Below are positions 31,730 to 40,429 of a stretch of 52,485 nt of DNA, in pieces. Each line of letters starts with the position of its first letter. Position 1 is the stretch's first letter. The notes beneath the pieces were generated by a model that was not told the origin of the DNA, did no database searches, and saw only the letters and a program-made list of their open reading frames with translations. A program made the position numbers and the translations under genes. This stretch comes from an uncultured Oscillospiraceae bacterium (GTDB lineage Bacteria; Bacillota; Clostridia; Oscillospirales; Oscillospiraceae): the NCBI GenBank assembly GCA_934569045.1, contig CAKTJX010000016.1, forward strand, positions 1 to 52,485. The letters are read 5' to 3'.

Positions 31730-31795
31730 TTAGCAGCCGAAGCCGCCGATCTGGCAAAGAATCTGCCAGATGCTGCAGAAATTAAACCGCATCAT
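31730..31795 (-). CDS. Micro-peptide, 20-21 residues, Cys-containing, C-terminal GGFGC
   Basis: A tiny open frame begins M(M)RFNFCSIWQ and ends GGFGC followed by TAA. It is preceded by a perfect AAGGAGG, 5 nt from the first ATG (31795) and 8 nt from the second (31792); the second has the better spacing. A promoter (TTGAAA, 17 bp, TACAAT) sits at 31866-31838 and an intrinsic terminator at 31695-31716, so the unit is a self-contained transcript of about 130 nt. The peptide has three cysteines, is hydrophobic and lacks a secretion signal. I do not recognise the family. Possibilities are a leader or signalling peptide, a small membrane peptide, or a regulatory RNA with a coincidental frame. Confidence 0.6.
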   Translation of the reverse strand: MMRFNFCSIWQILCQIGGFGC

Positions 31796-31837
31796 ACTAG
31801 CCTCCTTGTAGTTGTTTCGTCTCGCGAGGACAGGGGT

Positions 31838-31866
31838 ATTGTAACCTATCTGTAATCTTTTTTCAA
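31838..31866 (-). promoter_or_regulatory. Promoter of micro-peptide gene
   Basis: Minus-strand TTGAAA (31866-31861), a 17-bp spacer and TACAAT (31843-31838). It lies just after the NusG-II gene stop, so the micro-peptide is transcribed independently. Confidence 0.7.
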
Positions 31867-31883
31867 GCTGTAAATCCTGGAAA

Positions 31884-32243
31884 TCAGCCCGCTACCCCGT
31901 CCAGGCCGTCCGCACCCGCGAAGCGCAGGATGAGGCCGTTGGGCAGGCAGGCGATGGGCAGGCCGCTGTTCTGCCAGCCCATGGCCATGCAGACATGGTC
32001 CGGACAGCTGGCCTGGGTCACCGCCACTTTGCCGTCCCGGACCTCCACCGTGTTGGTGCCTCCGTTTTCCGCCGTCAGGTGGAGCACCTGATTTTTGGAG
32101 AGCTTCAGCTTTTCCGTCACTACCCCGTCCTGGATCACCTCCACATAGGCCTCCGGCGTCCGGGGCCGCAGCAGCCAGGCGCTGAGTCCCAGAGCCAGCA
32201 CCAGGACCAGGGCAGTCAAACCAATCCAATATTTCGTCTTCAT
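31884..32243 (-). CDS. NusG domain II-containing small membrane-anchored protein
   Basis: This is a 119-residue protein. One N-terminal membrane helix (about 5-25) precedes an extracytoplasmic NusG-II-like beta domain with VEVIQDGVVTEKLKLSK, the conserved ASCPDHVCMAMGWQ (two cysteines that may form a disulfide) and IACLPNGLILR. In other Clostridia such proteins sit near ApbE, RnfC or Gx-type transporter genes; none is present here, and the role is unknown. The start at 32243 follows AAGGAGAC; a promoter TTGCCT-17-TATAGT lies upstream (32297-32269). Confidence 0.85.
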   Translation of the reverse strand: MKTKYWIGLTALVLVLALGLSAWLLRPRTPEAYVEVIQDGVVTEKLKLSKNQVLHLTAENGGTNTVEVRDGKVAVTQASCPDHVCMAMGWQNSGLPIACLPNGLILRFAGADGLDGVAG

Positions 32244-32268
32244 CGCTGTCTCCTTATTTGTTTTCCCT

Positions 32269-32297
32269 ACTATAGCAAGTCTGCCCCAAAAAGGCAA
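32269..32297 (-). promoter_or_regulatory. Promoter of NusG-II gene
   Basis: Minus-strand TTGCCT (32297-32292), a 17-bp spacer and TATAGT (32274-32269). It is back-to-back with the promoter of the SGNH hydrolase. Confidence 0.65.
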
Positions 32298-32308
32298 ATG
32301 GTTTTCCC

Positions 32309-32337
32309 TTGCTTTTTTTCCACAACCGGGCTATACT
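32309..32337 (+). promoter_or_regulatory. Promoter of SGNH hydrolase gene
   Basis: Plus-strand TTGCTT (32309-32314), a 17-bp spacer and TATACT (32332-32337), 28 bp before the ATG. Confidence 0.7.
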
Positions 32338-32364
32338 GGAAGAAAAAAACATGGAGGAACAACC

Positions 32365-33018
32365 ATGAAAAAGCACATTCTCTGCATCGGCGATTCCAAT
32401 ACCCATGGCTACTGTGCGGACCCCGGCGACTGCGCGGACCACGGCATACGGTTTAACGAAGACGAGCGCTGGACCTGCCGCCTGCAAAAGTCCCTGGGAG
32501 AGGACTACCTGGTCACAGAGGAAGGACTCTCCGGCCGGACCACCAGCTTCCCGGACCCCATCAACGAAAATATGGACGTGCTGTCCTATGTGTACGCTCT
32601 GCTGAAAAGCCATGAGTACATCGATCTTCTGATCATCATGCTGGGCACCAACGATTCCAAGCAGCGCATGGGCACCACCCCCTTTGTGGTAGCTAAGGGC
32701 ATGGAGCGTCTTGTGCGCAAGGCCCTGACGGTCGACTGCTGGCAGCCCGGCAAGAAGCCGGAGGTGCTGATCATCGCCCCGCCCCCCATCGGCAGGGGCG
32801 TGGAAACCTCCGATGTGGCCGATGAAATGGGCAAGGGCGCCGTGGAAACCTCGGAAAAGCTGGCGGAATACTACGCCAGGACGGCGGAGCTCCTGGGCGT
32901 CCACTTCCTGGACGCAGCCTTCTGCCAGTTCAACCAGGTGGACTTCATGCACCTAACCCGCCAGGGCCACGCCCAGCTGGCCGGGAAGCTTGCCGAGATT
33001 GTGCCCACAATCGTGTAA
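32365..33018 (+). CDS. SGNH/GDSL-type esterase
   Basis: This 217-residue cytosolic hydrolase has the block I serine in CIGDSNTHGY (Ser11), block II glycine in EEGLSGRTT, block III MLGTNDSK and block V DFMHLTRQGH (Asp/His). It resembles arylesterase/acyl-CoA thioesterase-like SGNH enzymes. It probably hydrolyses short esters; the substrate is not evident. It has its own promoter and a GGAGG site 9 nt before the ATG. A shared bidirectional terminator separates it from the convergent PrpR-type regulator. Confidence 0.9.
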   Translation: MKKHILCIGDSNTHGYCADPGDCADHGIRFNEDERWTCRLQKSLGEDYLVTEEGLSGRTTSFPDPINENMDVLSYVYALLKSHEYIDLLIIMLGTNDSKQRMGTTPFVVAKGMERLVRKALTVDCWQPGKKPEVLIIAPPPIGRGVETSDVADEMGKGAVETSEKLAEYYARTAELLGVHFLDAAFCQFNQVDFMHLTRQGHAQLAGKLAEIVPTIV

Positions 33019-33065
33019 TATTCCGTTTTTTATTCTGAATATTGCAGCACTCCGCAAACATTTCA

Positions 33066-33093
33066 GGCCCGGTGGCAAAATTGCCATCGGGCC
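33066..33093. terminator. Bidirectional terminator
   Basis: GGCCCGGTGGCAA and TTGCCATCGGGCC form a long stem between convergent genes, with an AT-rich flank on both sides (TATTTTATT on the right). Confidence 0.8.
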
Positions 33094-33102
33094 ATATTTT
33101 AT

Positions 33103-34878
33103 TCAGTTCTGGCTCAACATGCGCCACAGGGTCGTTCTGCCGATGCCCAGGCGTTGCGCGGTAGCGGTTTGGTTTCCCCTTTCCTCCTCCAACACACGCT
33201 TGGCAATTTCTCTGTTGATCTGGTTCAGGGGCTGCCGGAGATTCAAGGTCTGCGCCTCTCCCTGGGGCTGCTTTCCGGCGGCGGTCATGCTTTTTTCCCG
33301 TTCCAGAATCTGTGCGGCATCCGCTTCCGTAATACACCGATTGGGGCAGGCCAGGGCAAGCTCATGCATAACCCGCTTGAACTGAGAGTAGTTGTGCGGC
33401 CAGTTATAGTCCTGCAGCAGCCGCAGAACGCCGTCGTCCGTGCCAAGGGTCTGCTGTTCCAGCTTTGTGTTCAGATGGTTCAGATAAAAGGCCACCAGAT
33501 CCGCCATCTGCTGTTTTCGCTGCCGCAGCGGCGGCAGGAACAGATTCAGGCATTCCAGTTTCTCCGCGAAGGCCATGCCGTCCTGGGAGATATACTCCCC
33601 GGTTGGACAGACACAGGATAGGATCAGCCGGTTCCGTTTGCTCACCTCCATGGTCAGCAGGCACACCATCAGCTGGTGCTGCTTCTGGGGCGGCAACAAA
33701 TCCACGTCCTGCAGGAAAATAGTGCTGTCGCTTTTTGCCAAAGGGGAATTGTGGTGATCCGTCAGGAAGCTCCAACCCTTTTCATCCAGCAGGAAGCAGT
33801 CCACAATCACCAGCGGGTTTTTCCGCCAGGCTCCGGAGCCGTAGATGTGGCAGACCACCTGCTCCTTGCAGGTGCCCTCCTCGCCGCAGACGATCAGCGG
33901 CTGGGAACTGCTGTTGATCTTCTGAAGCTGATCCTGCATGCCCCGGGTCAGGTTGGTCAGGCTGTAAAAGCTGGCCCGATACTTCTCCTCTGCCTCCTCC
34001 CGATCCAGATAGCGGATACCCCGTCGGGTATCCGGGGCCGATGCCCGGCTTTCGGAGAAATAGAAGGTGGTGTAGAGAGTGCCGCCGTAGCTCTCATAAT
34101 GGCGACGGATGTTGTAGATCACGTTGTTGATCTGCTTTAAGTAGTGATCCTGCTCCTCCTGGGGCTCCATGGTCTTTTCCCGCAGATAGTCCAGAATAGC
34201 CGTCTTTCCGTCGGGAACCGTAGAGAAAAACAGCTCCCCGGAGGGTGTAAAGACTACCGTATTGTGAACCTGGTTCCAGACCAGGCGGCGCAGAAACCGA
34301 TTCTCCTCCTGAAGCCGACGGCAGTTCTCGCAGATGCGCAGCGCCTCCCGAAAGGCGGCACGGACGCTGTCCGGGTCCGAGGTAATGAGGATCGCGTTCA
34401 GGTTCAGCTCCTGGGCCATGCGGTAGGCCACCATATCGCACAGCAGCGTATACCTCCGGTCCCCCAGCCCTTCCAGCTGCCGCCGGGCCTGGTCCGCCCC
34501 CTCGATGGGAAACAGTGCCACAGGGATATTCAAAAGAGTCTGGATGTTCTTTGCCTGCTCAATAACGTTTCCGTGTCCAATAACAGCATAAGGCCGCGTC
34601 ATATTTTGAGCCAGGCGCATATTCCGAATGATCTCTACCATTGTTACGGGAATCTCTATCACCGGCAGGGTAAGCCTCTCCCGAAGCATGGTTGCCGTGC
34701 CGCCTCTGGAAATGACTGCGTCATAGTCATTGTGAAAATCACGCAGCGCAATATCCAGGCCCTTTTCCAGATCACCAACGAAAACCGTCACATCTACGTT
34801 GAACTCCATTCCAATATTCTTCATAACAGAGCCCATATTTTCATAAGGTGCAATACACAAAAGCCGAACTCTATCCAT
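33103..34878 (-). CDS. PrpR-type regulator with degenerate sigma-54 AAA domain
   Basis: The protein has 591 residues. Residues about 1-190 form a PrpR_N sensor with the signature VISRGGTATMLRERL and MARTRPYAVIGHGN-like segments. The middle (about 310-520) is clearly derived from a sigma-54 activator AAA domain, with LPPLRQRKQQMADLV and YNWPHNYSQFKRVM. However, Walker A reads GEEGTCKE, Walker B reads FLQDVD, and no GAFTGA loop is present. A Fis-type helix-turn-helix ends it (QTATAQRLGIGRTTLWRML). ATP-driven sigma-54 activation is therefore unlikely; it may act as a repressor or sigma-70 regulator. The start is ATG 34878; a GTG at 34890 lies too close to the GGAGA. It sits at the end of the catabolic operon it probably controls. 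Confidence 0.87.
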   Translation of the reverse strand: MDRVRLLCIAPYENMGSVMKNIGMEFNVDVTVFVGDLEKGLDIALRDFHNDYDAVISRGGTATMLRERLTLPVIEIPVTMVEIIRNMRLAQNMTRPYAVIGHGNVIEQAKNIQTLLNIPVALFPIEGADQARRQLEGLGDRRYTLLCDMVAYRMAQELNLNAILITSDPDSVRAAFREALRICENCRRLQEENRFLRRLVWNQVHNTVVFTPSGELFFSTVPDGKTAILDYLREKTMEPQEEQDHYLKQINNVIYNIRRHYESYGGTLYTTFYFSESRASAPDTRRGIRYLDREEAEEKYRASFYSLTNLTRGMQDQLQKINSSSQPLIVCGEEGTCKEQVVCHIYGSGAWRKNPLVIVDCFLLDEKGWSFLTDHHNSPLAKSDSTIFLQDVDLLPPQKQHQLMVCLLTMEVSKRNRLILSCVCPTGEYISQDGMAFAEKLECLNLFLPPLRQRKQQMADLVAFYLNHLNTKLEQQTLGTDDGVLRLLQDYNWPHNYSQFKRVMHELALACPNRCITEADAAQILEREKSMTAAGKQPQGEAQTLNLRQPLNQINREIAKRVLEEERGNQTATAQRLGIGRTTLWRMLSQN

Positions 34879-34967
34879 GTTGTACACCACTCTCCACCCA
34901 TCTCTTTATTTAAGTATAGACGGTGACACATTTTCTGTCAATGCTCTTGCCCGTGAAAAATCAAAAA

Positions 34968-35005
34968 ACGTCATCGCAGCCAGCATTACCGGTTTGCGAT
35001 GACGT
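34968..35005 (-). terminator. Terminator between catabolic operon and regulator
   Basis: On the minus strand ACGTCATCGCA and TGCGATGACGT pair and are followed by TTTTTTGATTTTTC, 51 nt after the dehydrogenase stop. The regulator may therefore have its own promoter. Confidence 0.8.
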
Positions 35006-35055
35006 CTTTCTCCTAAGCTCTACATTGGGTTTGGCGCAAAGTGTTAAGCTCCTAT

Positions 35056-36039
35056 TCAGTCTTTATCTTTCCATAGTGGGTGATTGTAGACAGATTTGTC
35101 TGCAACATAGGGCCATTTTTCACCGCGCAGAACCGCCAGGCAGCCTGCAACGCAGTCCGTGTGCATTTTGATTACGGCTTCCCGAGTCTGGGCTGCCGAA
35201 TGAGGACTTACGATCACGTTCGGGCAATGTAGAATCTCATCACTGACTTTGGTTGGCTCATTCCAGAACACATCCAACCCCGCACCAGCAATTTTACCGC
35301 TCCGAAGCGCTTCCACCAAATCCAGTTCATTGACGATCTCTCCCCGACTGGTATTGATCAGCAGTGCTGTCGGCTTCATTGCCTCCAATTCCACCTTGGC
35401 AATCATATTATTCGTAACACCATCGATCAGCGGCATCTGTACAAATACTACATCAGCAGCCCGGATCGCCTCGATTTTGTCCTCATACTTTGTCACATGC
35501 AGAGCGGCCATTTGTTCTTCGCTTACAAAGCGATCATAAGCAATCACTTTCATGTCCAGCCCTTGGCACAGATGCGCAATGATCTTTCCGATATTCCCCA
35601 GGCCAATGATCAAAGCCGTTTTGCTCTCTACCTCGAAGGCTTTCTTGGCATCCCGGATTTTCCAGTTTCCAGTGCGCTGTTGCGCATCCCCCTCTACCAG
35701 GTTCTTGGACAGTGCCATCATCAGTGTAACAGCGTGTTCCGCAACCGAACGCATATTGGCACCGGGTGTAATTACAACAGGAATCCCGCGTGCTGTTGCT
35801 GCCGCCACATCCACACTGTCATAGCCAACGCCCGTTCTCCCGATGACACGGAACCCGCCATGATCCATAACATCCGCGCTCACAGCCCCTTTGTCCGCTA
35901 CACGCACAATGAACGCATCTGAATTTTTCAGTTGGTCAATATAGTTATGTGGATTTGCGTCGTGTGCGACAAAAATATCTGCCCCCGTCAGCATTTCGAG
36001 ACCTTCCGGGCAAATTGACTCCGTCATAGTAATCTTCAT
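35056..36039 (-). CDS. D-2-hydroxyacid dehydrogenase (phosphoglycerate dehydrogenase-like)
   Basis: This is a 327-residue NAD-dependent 2-hydroxyacid dehydrogenase. The Rossmann motif is LIIGLGNIGKIIAHL. Catalytic Arg lies in NTSRGEIVNE, Glu in DVFWNEPTKV and His in VSPHSAAQTRE; the N-terminal part reads GRTGVGYDSVDVAAAT. It lacks the ACT domain of SerA. It probably interconverts a 2-hydroxyacid and a 2-oxoacid derived from the operon's substrate. The start at 36039 follows GGGAGG; the upstream extension is antisense-like. It is the last enzyme gene of the leftward operon. Confidence 0.9.
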   Translation of the reverse strand: MKITMTESICPEGLEMLTGADIFVAHDANPHNYIDQLKNSDAFIVRVADKGAVSADVMDHGGFRVIGRTGVGYDSVDVAAATARGIPVVITPGANMRSVAEHAVTLMMALSKNLVEGDAQQRTGNWKIRDAKKAFEVESKTALIIGLGNIGKIIAHLCQGLDMKVIAYDRFVSEEQMAALHVTKYEDKIEAIRAADVVFVQMPLIDGVTNNMIAKVELEAMKPTALLINTSRGEIVNELDLVEALRSGKIAGAGLDVFWNEPTKVSDEILHCPNVIVSPHSAAQTREAVIKMHTDCVAGCLAVLRGEKWPYVADKSVYNHPLWKDKD

Positions 36040-36086
36040 TCCGGTTTTCCTCCCCGCTATTGCATCAATTGCGCCTGCGTCTGCTG

Positions 36087-36986
36087 TCAGACTGCCCGAT
36101 TGATACAATGGATGATGTAATTCTGCGCTTCCTCCCACTGATCTGCCAGCAGCGCGAGGTATCCATGGTGACTGTCCTTGAAGCAGCGAATCGTCACCTC
36201 ATTGCCCATACCCGCAAGACGCACTGCGTAATCCGTTGCGTCCTGTCTGCCAAAGCATTTTCCCGCAAGTACCATAACCGTATGCGGCTGATCTTTCAGC
36301 ATCTCATCATCCGCATAAATAGGACTTGCCAAAGGCTCTTTCAAAACCTGTGGATTTCCCCCGGCATAAAGCATGGAAAACAGGTGAATTCGATTTTTCT
36401 CCGGATGCTCACAAGCCGTGTAATTTTCCAGAATGGGATAGTTCAGAATCTGCATTCGGAATTTTCCGCCCAAATCATGCTGCTGTGCAGCCCGCAAATT
36501 CACCGCGGCCGTTAAGCATCCTCCGGCAGACTGCCCTCCAATCGAGATTCTGTTTGTATCCGCACCCCATGCGGCGCAGTTTGCAAAGGTCCATTTCGCG
36601 ACCTCGTAGCACTGTTCCAACGGTGCAGGATAGGGCATACGGTCAGAAGTCACATATTCCACATTGACCACAATACCATGGATTTCTGCCGCAATGTGCG
36701 CACAATACATCGTATCCTTCTCATTAGCGGGATACACATAGCCGCCACCATGAATATTGATAAATACAGGGCACTTGTCCGCGCAGTTCAGGGCACGGAT
36801 CACATAGCACACAGCCGGTTCCCCCACCTGCTCGCAAGGAACCTCATACCGCTCAATCGACACCTGATCCATATACGCCCTATAAAACTCAGGCGGCGCG
36901 TCTTGTTTCAGCTCCGGAGAACGAACTTTTCCGGTCTCATTCAGCTGTTTCAGTAATTCATAACGCATGCTTTCAAAATTATCCAT
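36087..36986 (-). CDS. Alpha/beta hydrolase (HSL-type esterase/lipase)
   Basis: This 299-residue esterase of the hormone-sensitive-lipase group has the oxyanion motif NIHGGGYVYPA, the nucleophile elbow GGQSAGGCLTA (Ser) and a C-terminal His in KDSHHGYLAL. The likely acid is the Asp in FGRQDAT. Within the operon it could free a hydroxyacid from an ester, acyl or lactone conjugate before oxidation; this is inference. AGAGGAG precedes the ATG by 8 nt. It sits between permease and dehydrogenase genes. Confidence 0.9.
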   Translation of the reverse strand: MDNFESMRYELLKQLNETGKVRSPELKQDAPPEFYRAYMDQVSIERYEVPCEQVGEPAVCYVIRALNCADKCPVFINIHGGGYVYPANEKDTMYCAHIAAEIHGIVVNVEYVTSDRMPYPAPLEQCYEVAKWTFANCAAWGADTNRISIGGQSAGGCLTAAVNLRAAQQHDLGGKFRMQILNYPILENYTACEHPEKNRIHLFSMLYAGGNPQVLKEPLASPIYADDEMLKDQPHTVMVLAGKCFGRQDATDYAVRLAGMGNEVTIRCFKDSHHGYLALLADQWEEAQNYIIHCINRAV

Positions 36987-37037
36987 TGTGTATCTCCTCT
37001 TTGAAGTAAGTCTCCGATCATTGATTCTCTGTAGCCG

Positions 37038-38321
37038 TTAGCCAAAAATCGGGAAGAAAATGTTTACACTGACGATCAGGCTAATGCAGCAGAGAATCAA
37101 AAGCGGCAGCGTAAATTTCAGTGTCTTCAGCGGATTGAGTTTGCCGATACCATATGCCAACATAGTCGCAGAAGATCCGGTGGGGAACGCAAACGCAAAC
37201 CATGCAGAAACATTCACAATCAATACCACCGCTTTCACATTCATACCGCCCGCTAATGCGGTAGATGCCGCAATTGGTGTCATAAGCGCCATGGTTCCAA
37301 GATTGGACATAAAGTTTGTCATAATCGTAGTAACAACGCAGAAAACTGTGATCACCATAATGCTGCTGGGATTGCCACCCAGAAGCTTTAAGACGAAGTT
37401 GCCGATCAGTTCACCAACGCCGGAAGATGCCAGTGCACTGGACATGACCTGCATGCCAGCAACCATCCAGACCATGTCACTGGCAAGCTGTTCAACAGCC
37501 TCCTTTGGTGTGAAAACCTTTGTCACAATCAACAGCAGCGCAGCTGCGGCAGGGATGGTATTTGCCACGTTGCTTCCCCAAATATCGGAACCCATAAAGC
37601 CAACCGTAACAGCAATGAACGCAATAAATACAATAATCTCATCCCGCTTGGACATAAGCTGTGCTTCCTTATATGCCTTGCCCTTGCTCGCGTCCAAAGC
37701 ATCTCCCGCAGGAAGCAGCCGATACGCAGCCATACAATAAACAATCGCGACGATTGTGGGAATAATACCCGCTTTGAAATAGTCCCACATACCAATCAGC
37801 TGACTTTCATCCACCATACCCTGATAATAGGAATTGATCATGCCAGGGAACGCAGCACCCATTCCGATTGGGAATCGAGAAGTCATCACTGTATTGACAA
37901 CCGCAACACAGAAGAGCATGCGAGCCGGGGTCTTATCTCCGTCTTCCTCCATGGACTGGATCAGCAGTAAAACCAGCATAATGCATGGTGTTTGGCCCAT
38001 AAACTGAGACAAAATTGCAGTGAACAGGAAAATAGCAGCCATCAGCAGGAATCCGCTCTTTCCCTGCAAACGCATCATTCTCTGCTTGAGCCGATGTACA
38101 ACATTTGTCTTTCCCAATGCGGCGGCGACGACCATCATACCAGCCACCATAACCGTTGTACTGCTGGAGAGTCCCGCAAAAGCGGTTTTCAGGTCAAACA
38201 CTCCGGTGAAAACCAGCAGGACACAGCATATCATGGCCGATACACCGTACGGGATCACATGGGTCATCAGCAGCACAATAAGAAGTGCTAAGATGGCCAA
38301 AACGATTGCAGTTGTTGTCAT
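37038..38321 (-). CDS. SLC13/DASS-like anion permease
   Basis: This 427-residue membrane protein has about 11 helices. Two related halves each carry Ser/Asn/Thr-rich hairpins (ILSQFMGQTPCIMLVLLL and TNFMSNLGTMALMTPIAAS), and the end reads FAFPTGSSATMLAYG. It matches divalent anion:sodium symporters and related SLC13-like permeases for di- or hydroxycarboxylates. It likely imports the organic acid used by the operon. GAGGT lies 9 nt before the ATG. Confidence 0.85.
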   Translation of the reverse strand: MTTTAIVLAILALLIVLLMTHVIPYGVSAMICCVLLVFTGVFDLKTAFAGLSSSTTVMVAGMMVVAAALGKTNVVHRLKQRMMRLQGKSGFLLMAAIFLFTAILSQFMGQTPCIMLVLLLIQSMEEDGDKTPARMLFCVAVVNTVMTSRFPIGMGAAFPGMINSYYQGMVDESQLIGMWDYFKAGIIPTIVAIVYCMAAYRLLPAGDALDASKGKAYKEAQLMSKRDEIIVFIAFIAVTVGFMGSDIWGSNVANTIPAAAALLLIVTKVFTPKEAVEQLASDMVWMVAGMQVMSSALASSGVGELIGNFVLKLLGGNPSSIMVITVFCVVTTIMTNFMSNLGTMALMTPIAASTALAGGMNVKAVVLIVNVSAWFAFAFPTGSSATMLAYGIGKLNPLKTLKFTLPLLILCCISLIVSVNIFFPIFG

Positions 38322-38396
38322 TCATAATACCTCATTTCTATTTTATATTCTCCCTTTTGTCAGGGATAAATTACAGGTTGGAAGCTTTCTCTTCCT

Positions 38397-39479
38397 CTAT
38401 GCCTTATGATTCGCCAGAGTAATGGCATAATCCATGGCGTTGACCAGGCTCAGCTCATTGGCGTGGCCACTTCCGGCATGGCCGAAGCCGGTACCGTGGT
38501 CTACGGAGGCCCGGATGATCGGCAGGCCCAGGGTCACATTAATCCCGGCTACGGCATCCCAGTGGCCTTCCGCCTTATTGTACACAAAGCCCTTTACTTT
38601 CAGGGGAATATGCCCCTGGTCGTGGTACATAACCACCACAATGTCGTACCAGCCGCCGATGGCCTTGGAGAACACGGTGTCGGGCGGTGTGGGCTTTTTT
38701 TCCGGAATATTGATTCCCTCCGCCAGCGCCTCGTCGATGGCGGGCTGGATCTCCTCGATCTCCTCGGTGCCGAACATGCCGTTCTCGCCGCAGTGGGGGT
38801 TCAGACCCGCAACGCCGATCTTGGGATTCTCAATACCCAGGGCCTTGCAGCCCGCGTTGGCGATGCGGATGCAGTCCAGAACCCGGTCCTTTTTCACCCG
38901 GTCACAGGCCTCTCGCAGGGAGACGTGGGTAGAAACATGGACCACCCGCAGGCCCTCATGGGCCAGCATCATGGTGTATTTCTTGGTATGGGTGTAGTCG
39001 GCGTAAATTTCGGTATGGCCGGAGTAGTGGTGTCCGGCCATGTTGATAGCCTCCTTGGACAGGGCGTTGGTGACGGTGGCATCAATTTCACCATTCATCG
39101 CCAGGGCAATGACCTTCACCACATACTGGAAGGCGGCCTCGCCGCCCAGGGCGCTGGCTCCGATGCCGAAGGGCTTGGGCGCATCCAGATCGGAGGTATC
39201 GGGAATGGATTCCGCCGGAACCAGGCCCATATCCAGCACATCGACGGTTCCGTATTGGAATTTCGCGTCCTTCACGTCCTTGCAGACGTTCATCGCCAGG
39301 TCAATCCCGGAGACCTTTTTCGCCACCTTCAGGGCGTAGGCCATGCTGGACGCGTCGCCTACCACCAGGGGACGGCAGCGGTCATAGAGCTTCGGGTCTG
39401 CCAGCGCCCGGACGGTGATCTCCGGGCCGTTGCCGAAGGGGTCGCCCATGGTAATACCGAGAATCGGTTTTTTCTCCAT
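38397..39479 (-). CDS. pdxA2: PdxA2-type 4-phospho-hydroxyacid dehydrogenase
   Basis: This 360-residue PdxA-family enzyme has LGITMGDPFGNGPEITVRAL at the N-terminus, and metal-site histidines in MAGHHYSGHTEIYAD and VMYHDQGHIPLK. The nucleotide region is LGLPIIRASVDHGTGFGHAG. The neighbouring DUF1537 kinase indicates the PdxA2 subgroup, which oxidises and decarboxylates D-threonate- or D-erythronate-4-phosphate to dihydroxyacetone phosphate, rather than vitamin B6 synthesis. No other B6 gene is present. AAAGGAG precedes the ATG. Confidence 0.9.
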   Translation of the reverse strand: MEKKPILGITMGDPFGNGPEITVRALADPKLYDRCRPLVVGDASSMAYALKVAKKVSGIDLAMNVCKDVKDAKFQYGTVDVLDMGLVPAESIPDTSDLDAPKPFGIGASALGGEAAFQYVVKVIALAMNGEIDATVTNALSKEAINMAGHHYSGHTEIYADYTHTKKYTMMLAHEGLRVVHVSTHVSLREACDRVKKDRVLDCIRIANAGCKALGIENPKIGVAGLNPHCGENGMFGTEEIEEIQPAIDEALAEGINIPEKKPTPPDTVFSKAIGGWYDIVVVMYHDQGHIPLKVKGFVYNKAEGHWDAVAGINVTLGLPIIRASVDHGTGFGHAGSGHANELSLVNAMDYAITLANHKA

Positions 39480-39494
39480 AACTTTTCTCCTTTC

Positions 39495-40409
39495 TCAGCA
39501 CAGGCCCTTGGCCTTGTCCTCCGCCAGGACCTTTTTCAGCTCCTCCATGCCCTCTTCACACAGGTAGTTGAAGGGGCGGCGGCAGTCGCCCACGGGATAG
39601 CCCATGACGGCCACAGCCTTTTTAATGACGGTGTTGGGGTTGCCGAACTTGAAAACCCTCTGAATGTTGGTCACGGCATCCTGGGCCGCCTGGGCCCCCG
39701 CCACATCTCCGGCCATGAACTTGTCGTAAATTCCGGCAATGGTTTTGGGATACAGGTTCGCCCGCCCGGCAATGCCGCCCGCGCCGCCGTTTTGCAGGCA
39801 ATAGAGAATGTTGCCGTCGTTGCCCGCCAGGACGGAGAAGTTCTTGTCCAGGTCCCGGGTCAGGTCGATATAGGCTTTCAGGTTGTCCCGGTCACCGGAG
39901 GAATCCTTGGCGCCCATGATTACGTCCACATCCTTTGCCAGCTTTGCCACGGTTTCGGGCAGCAGCTTGTTTCCGGTGCGGGGCGGAATGTTGTACAGGA
40001 CAATGGGGATGTTCACGCTCTTGGCCACCGCCACATAGTGGTCATACAGCTCCTTCTGGCTGGCTACCGCGAAGCTGGGGGTGATGATAGACAGCACGTC
40101 CGCGCCCAGCTCCTCTGCCCGCTTGGACATGCGGATGGTGTCGGCGGTGGAAATGCAGCCTGTCCCGGCATAGACGGGGACCCGACCCTTGACCTGGTCG
40201 ATCACCGTTTCCAGGACCGTCTCTTTCTCCTGCATGCTCAGGATGTAGCCCTCGCCGTTGGTACCGAAGCAGAACAGCCCGTGTACGCCCCCGGCCAGCA
40301 GCCGCTCCACCTGATTGCGCAGCTCCGCATGGTTGACGGTCTGCTCCGGGTCGTCATGCATGGGGGTCAGAATCGGCGGGATGATGCCCTTGATCTCACA
40401 GTTTTTCAT
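39495..40409 (-). CDS. DapA-superfamily aldolase/lyase
   Basis: This 304-residue class I aldolase of the dihydrodipicolinate synthase family has FCFGTNGEGYILSMQEKETVLE, the conserved Tyr in IVLYNIPPRTG and a region MGAKDSSGDRDNLKAY, where Lys forms the Schiff base. The context of sugar-acid genes, not lysine genes, points to a 2-keto-3-deoxy-aldonate-type aldolase releasing pyruvate. The start at 40409 has GGAGTG 8 nt upstream; the ATG at 40433 overlaps the previous gene and lacks a site. It lies between Fe-ADH and pdxA2. Confidence 0.9.
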   Translation of the reverse strand: MKNCEIKGIIPPILTPMHDDPEQTVNHAELRNQVERLLAGGVHGLFCFGTNGEGYILSMQEKETVLETVIDQVKGRVPVYAGTGCISTADTIRMSKRAEELGADVLSIITPSFAVASQKELYDHYVAVAKSVNIPIVLYNIPPRTGNKLLPETVAKLAKDVDVIMGAKDSSGDRDNLKAYIDLTRDLDKNFSVLAGNDGNILYCLQNGGAGGIAGRANLYPKTIAGIYDKFMAGDVAGAQAAQDAVTNIQRVFKFGNPNTVIKKAVAVMGYPVGDCRRPFNYLCEEGMEELKKVLAEDKAKGLC

Positions 40410-40429
40410 GTTGCACTCCTTTTCCAAAT

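Noticed and set aside
38397..39479. Vitamin B6 biosynthetic PdxA
   Set aside because: No other B6 gene is present, and it sits beside a DUF1537 kinase, which favours the PdxA2 catabolic subgroup.
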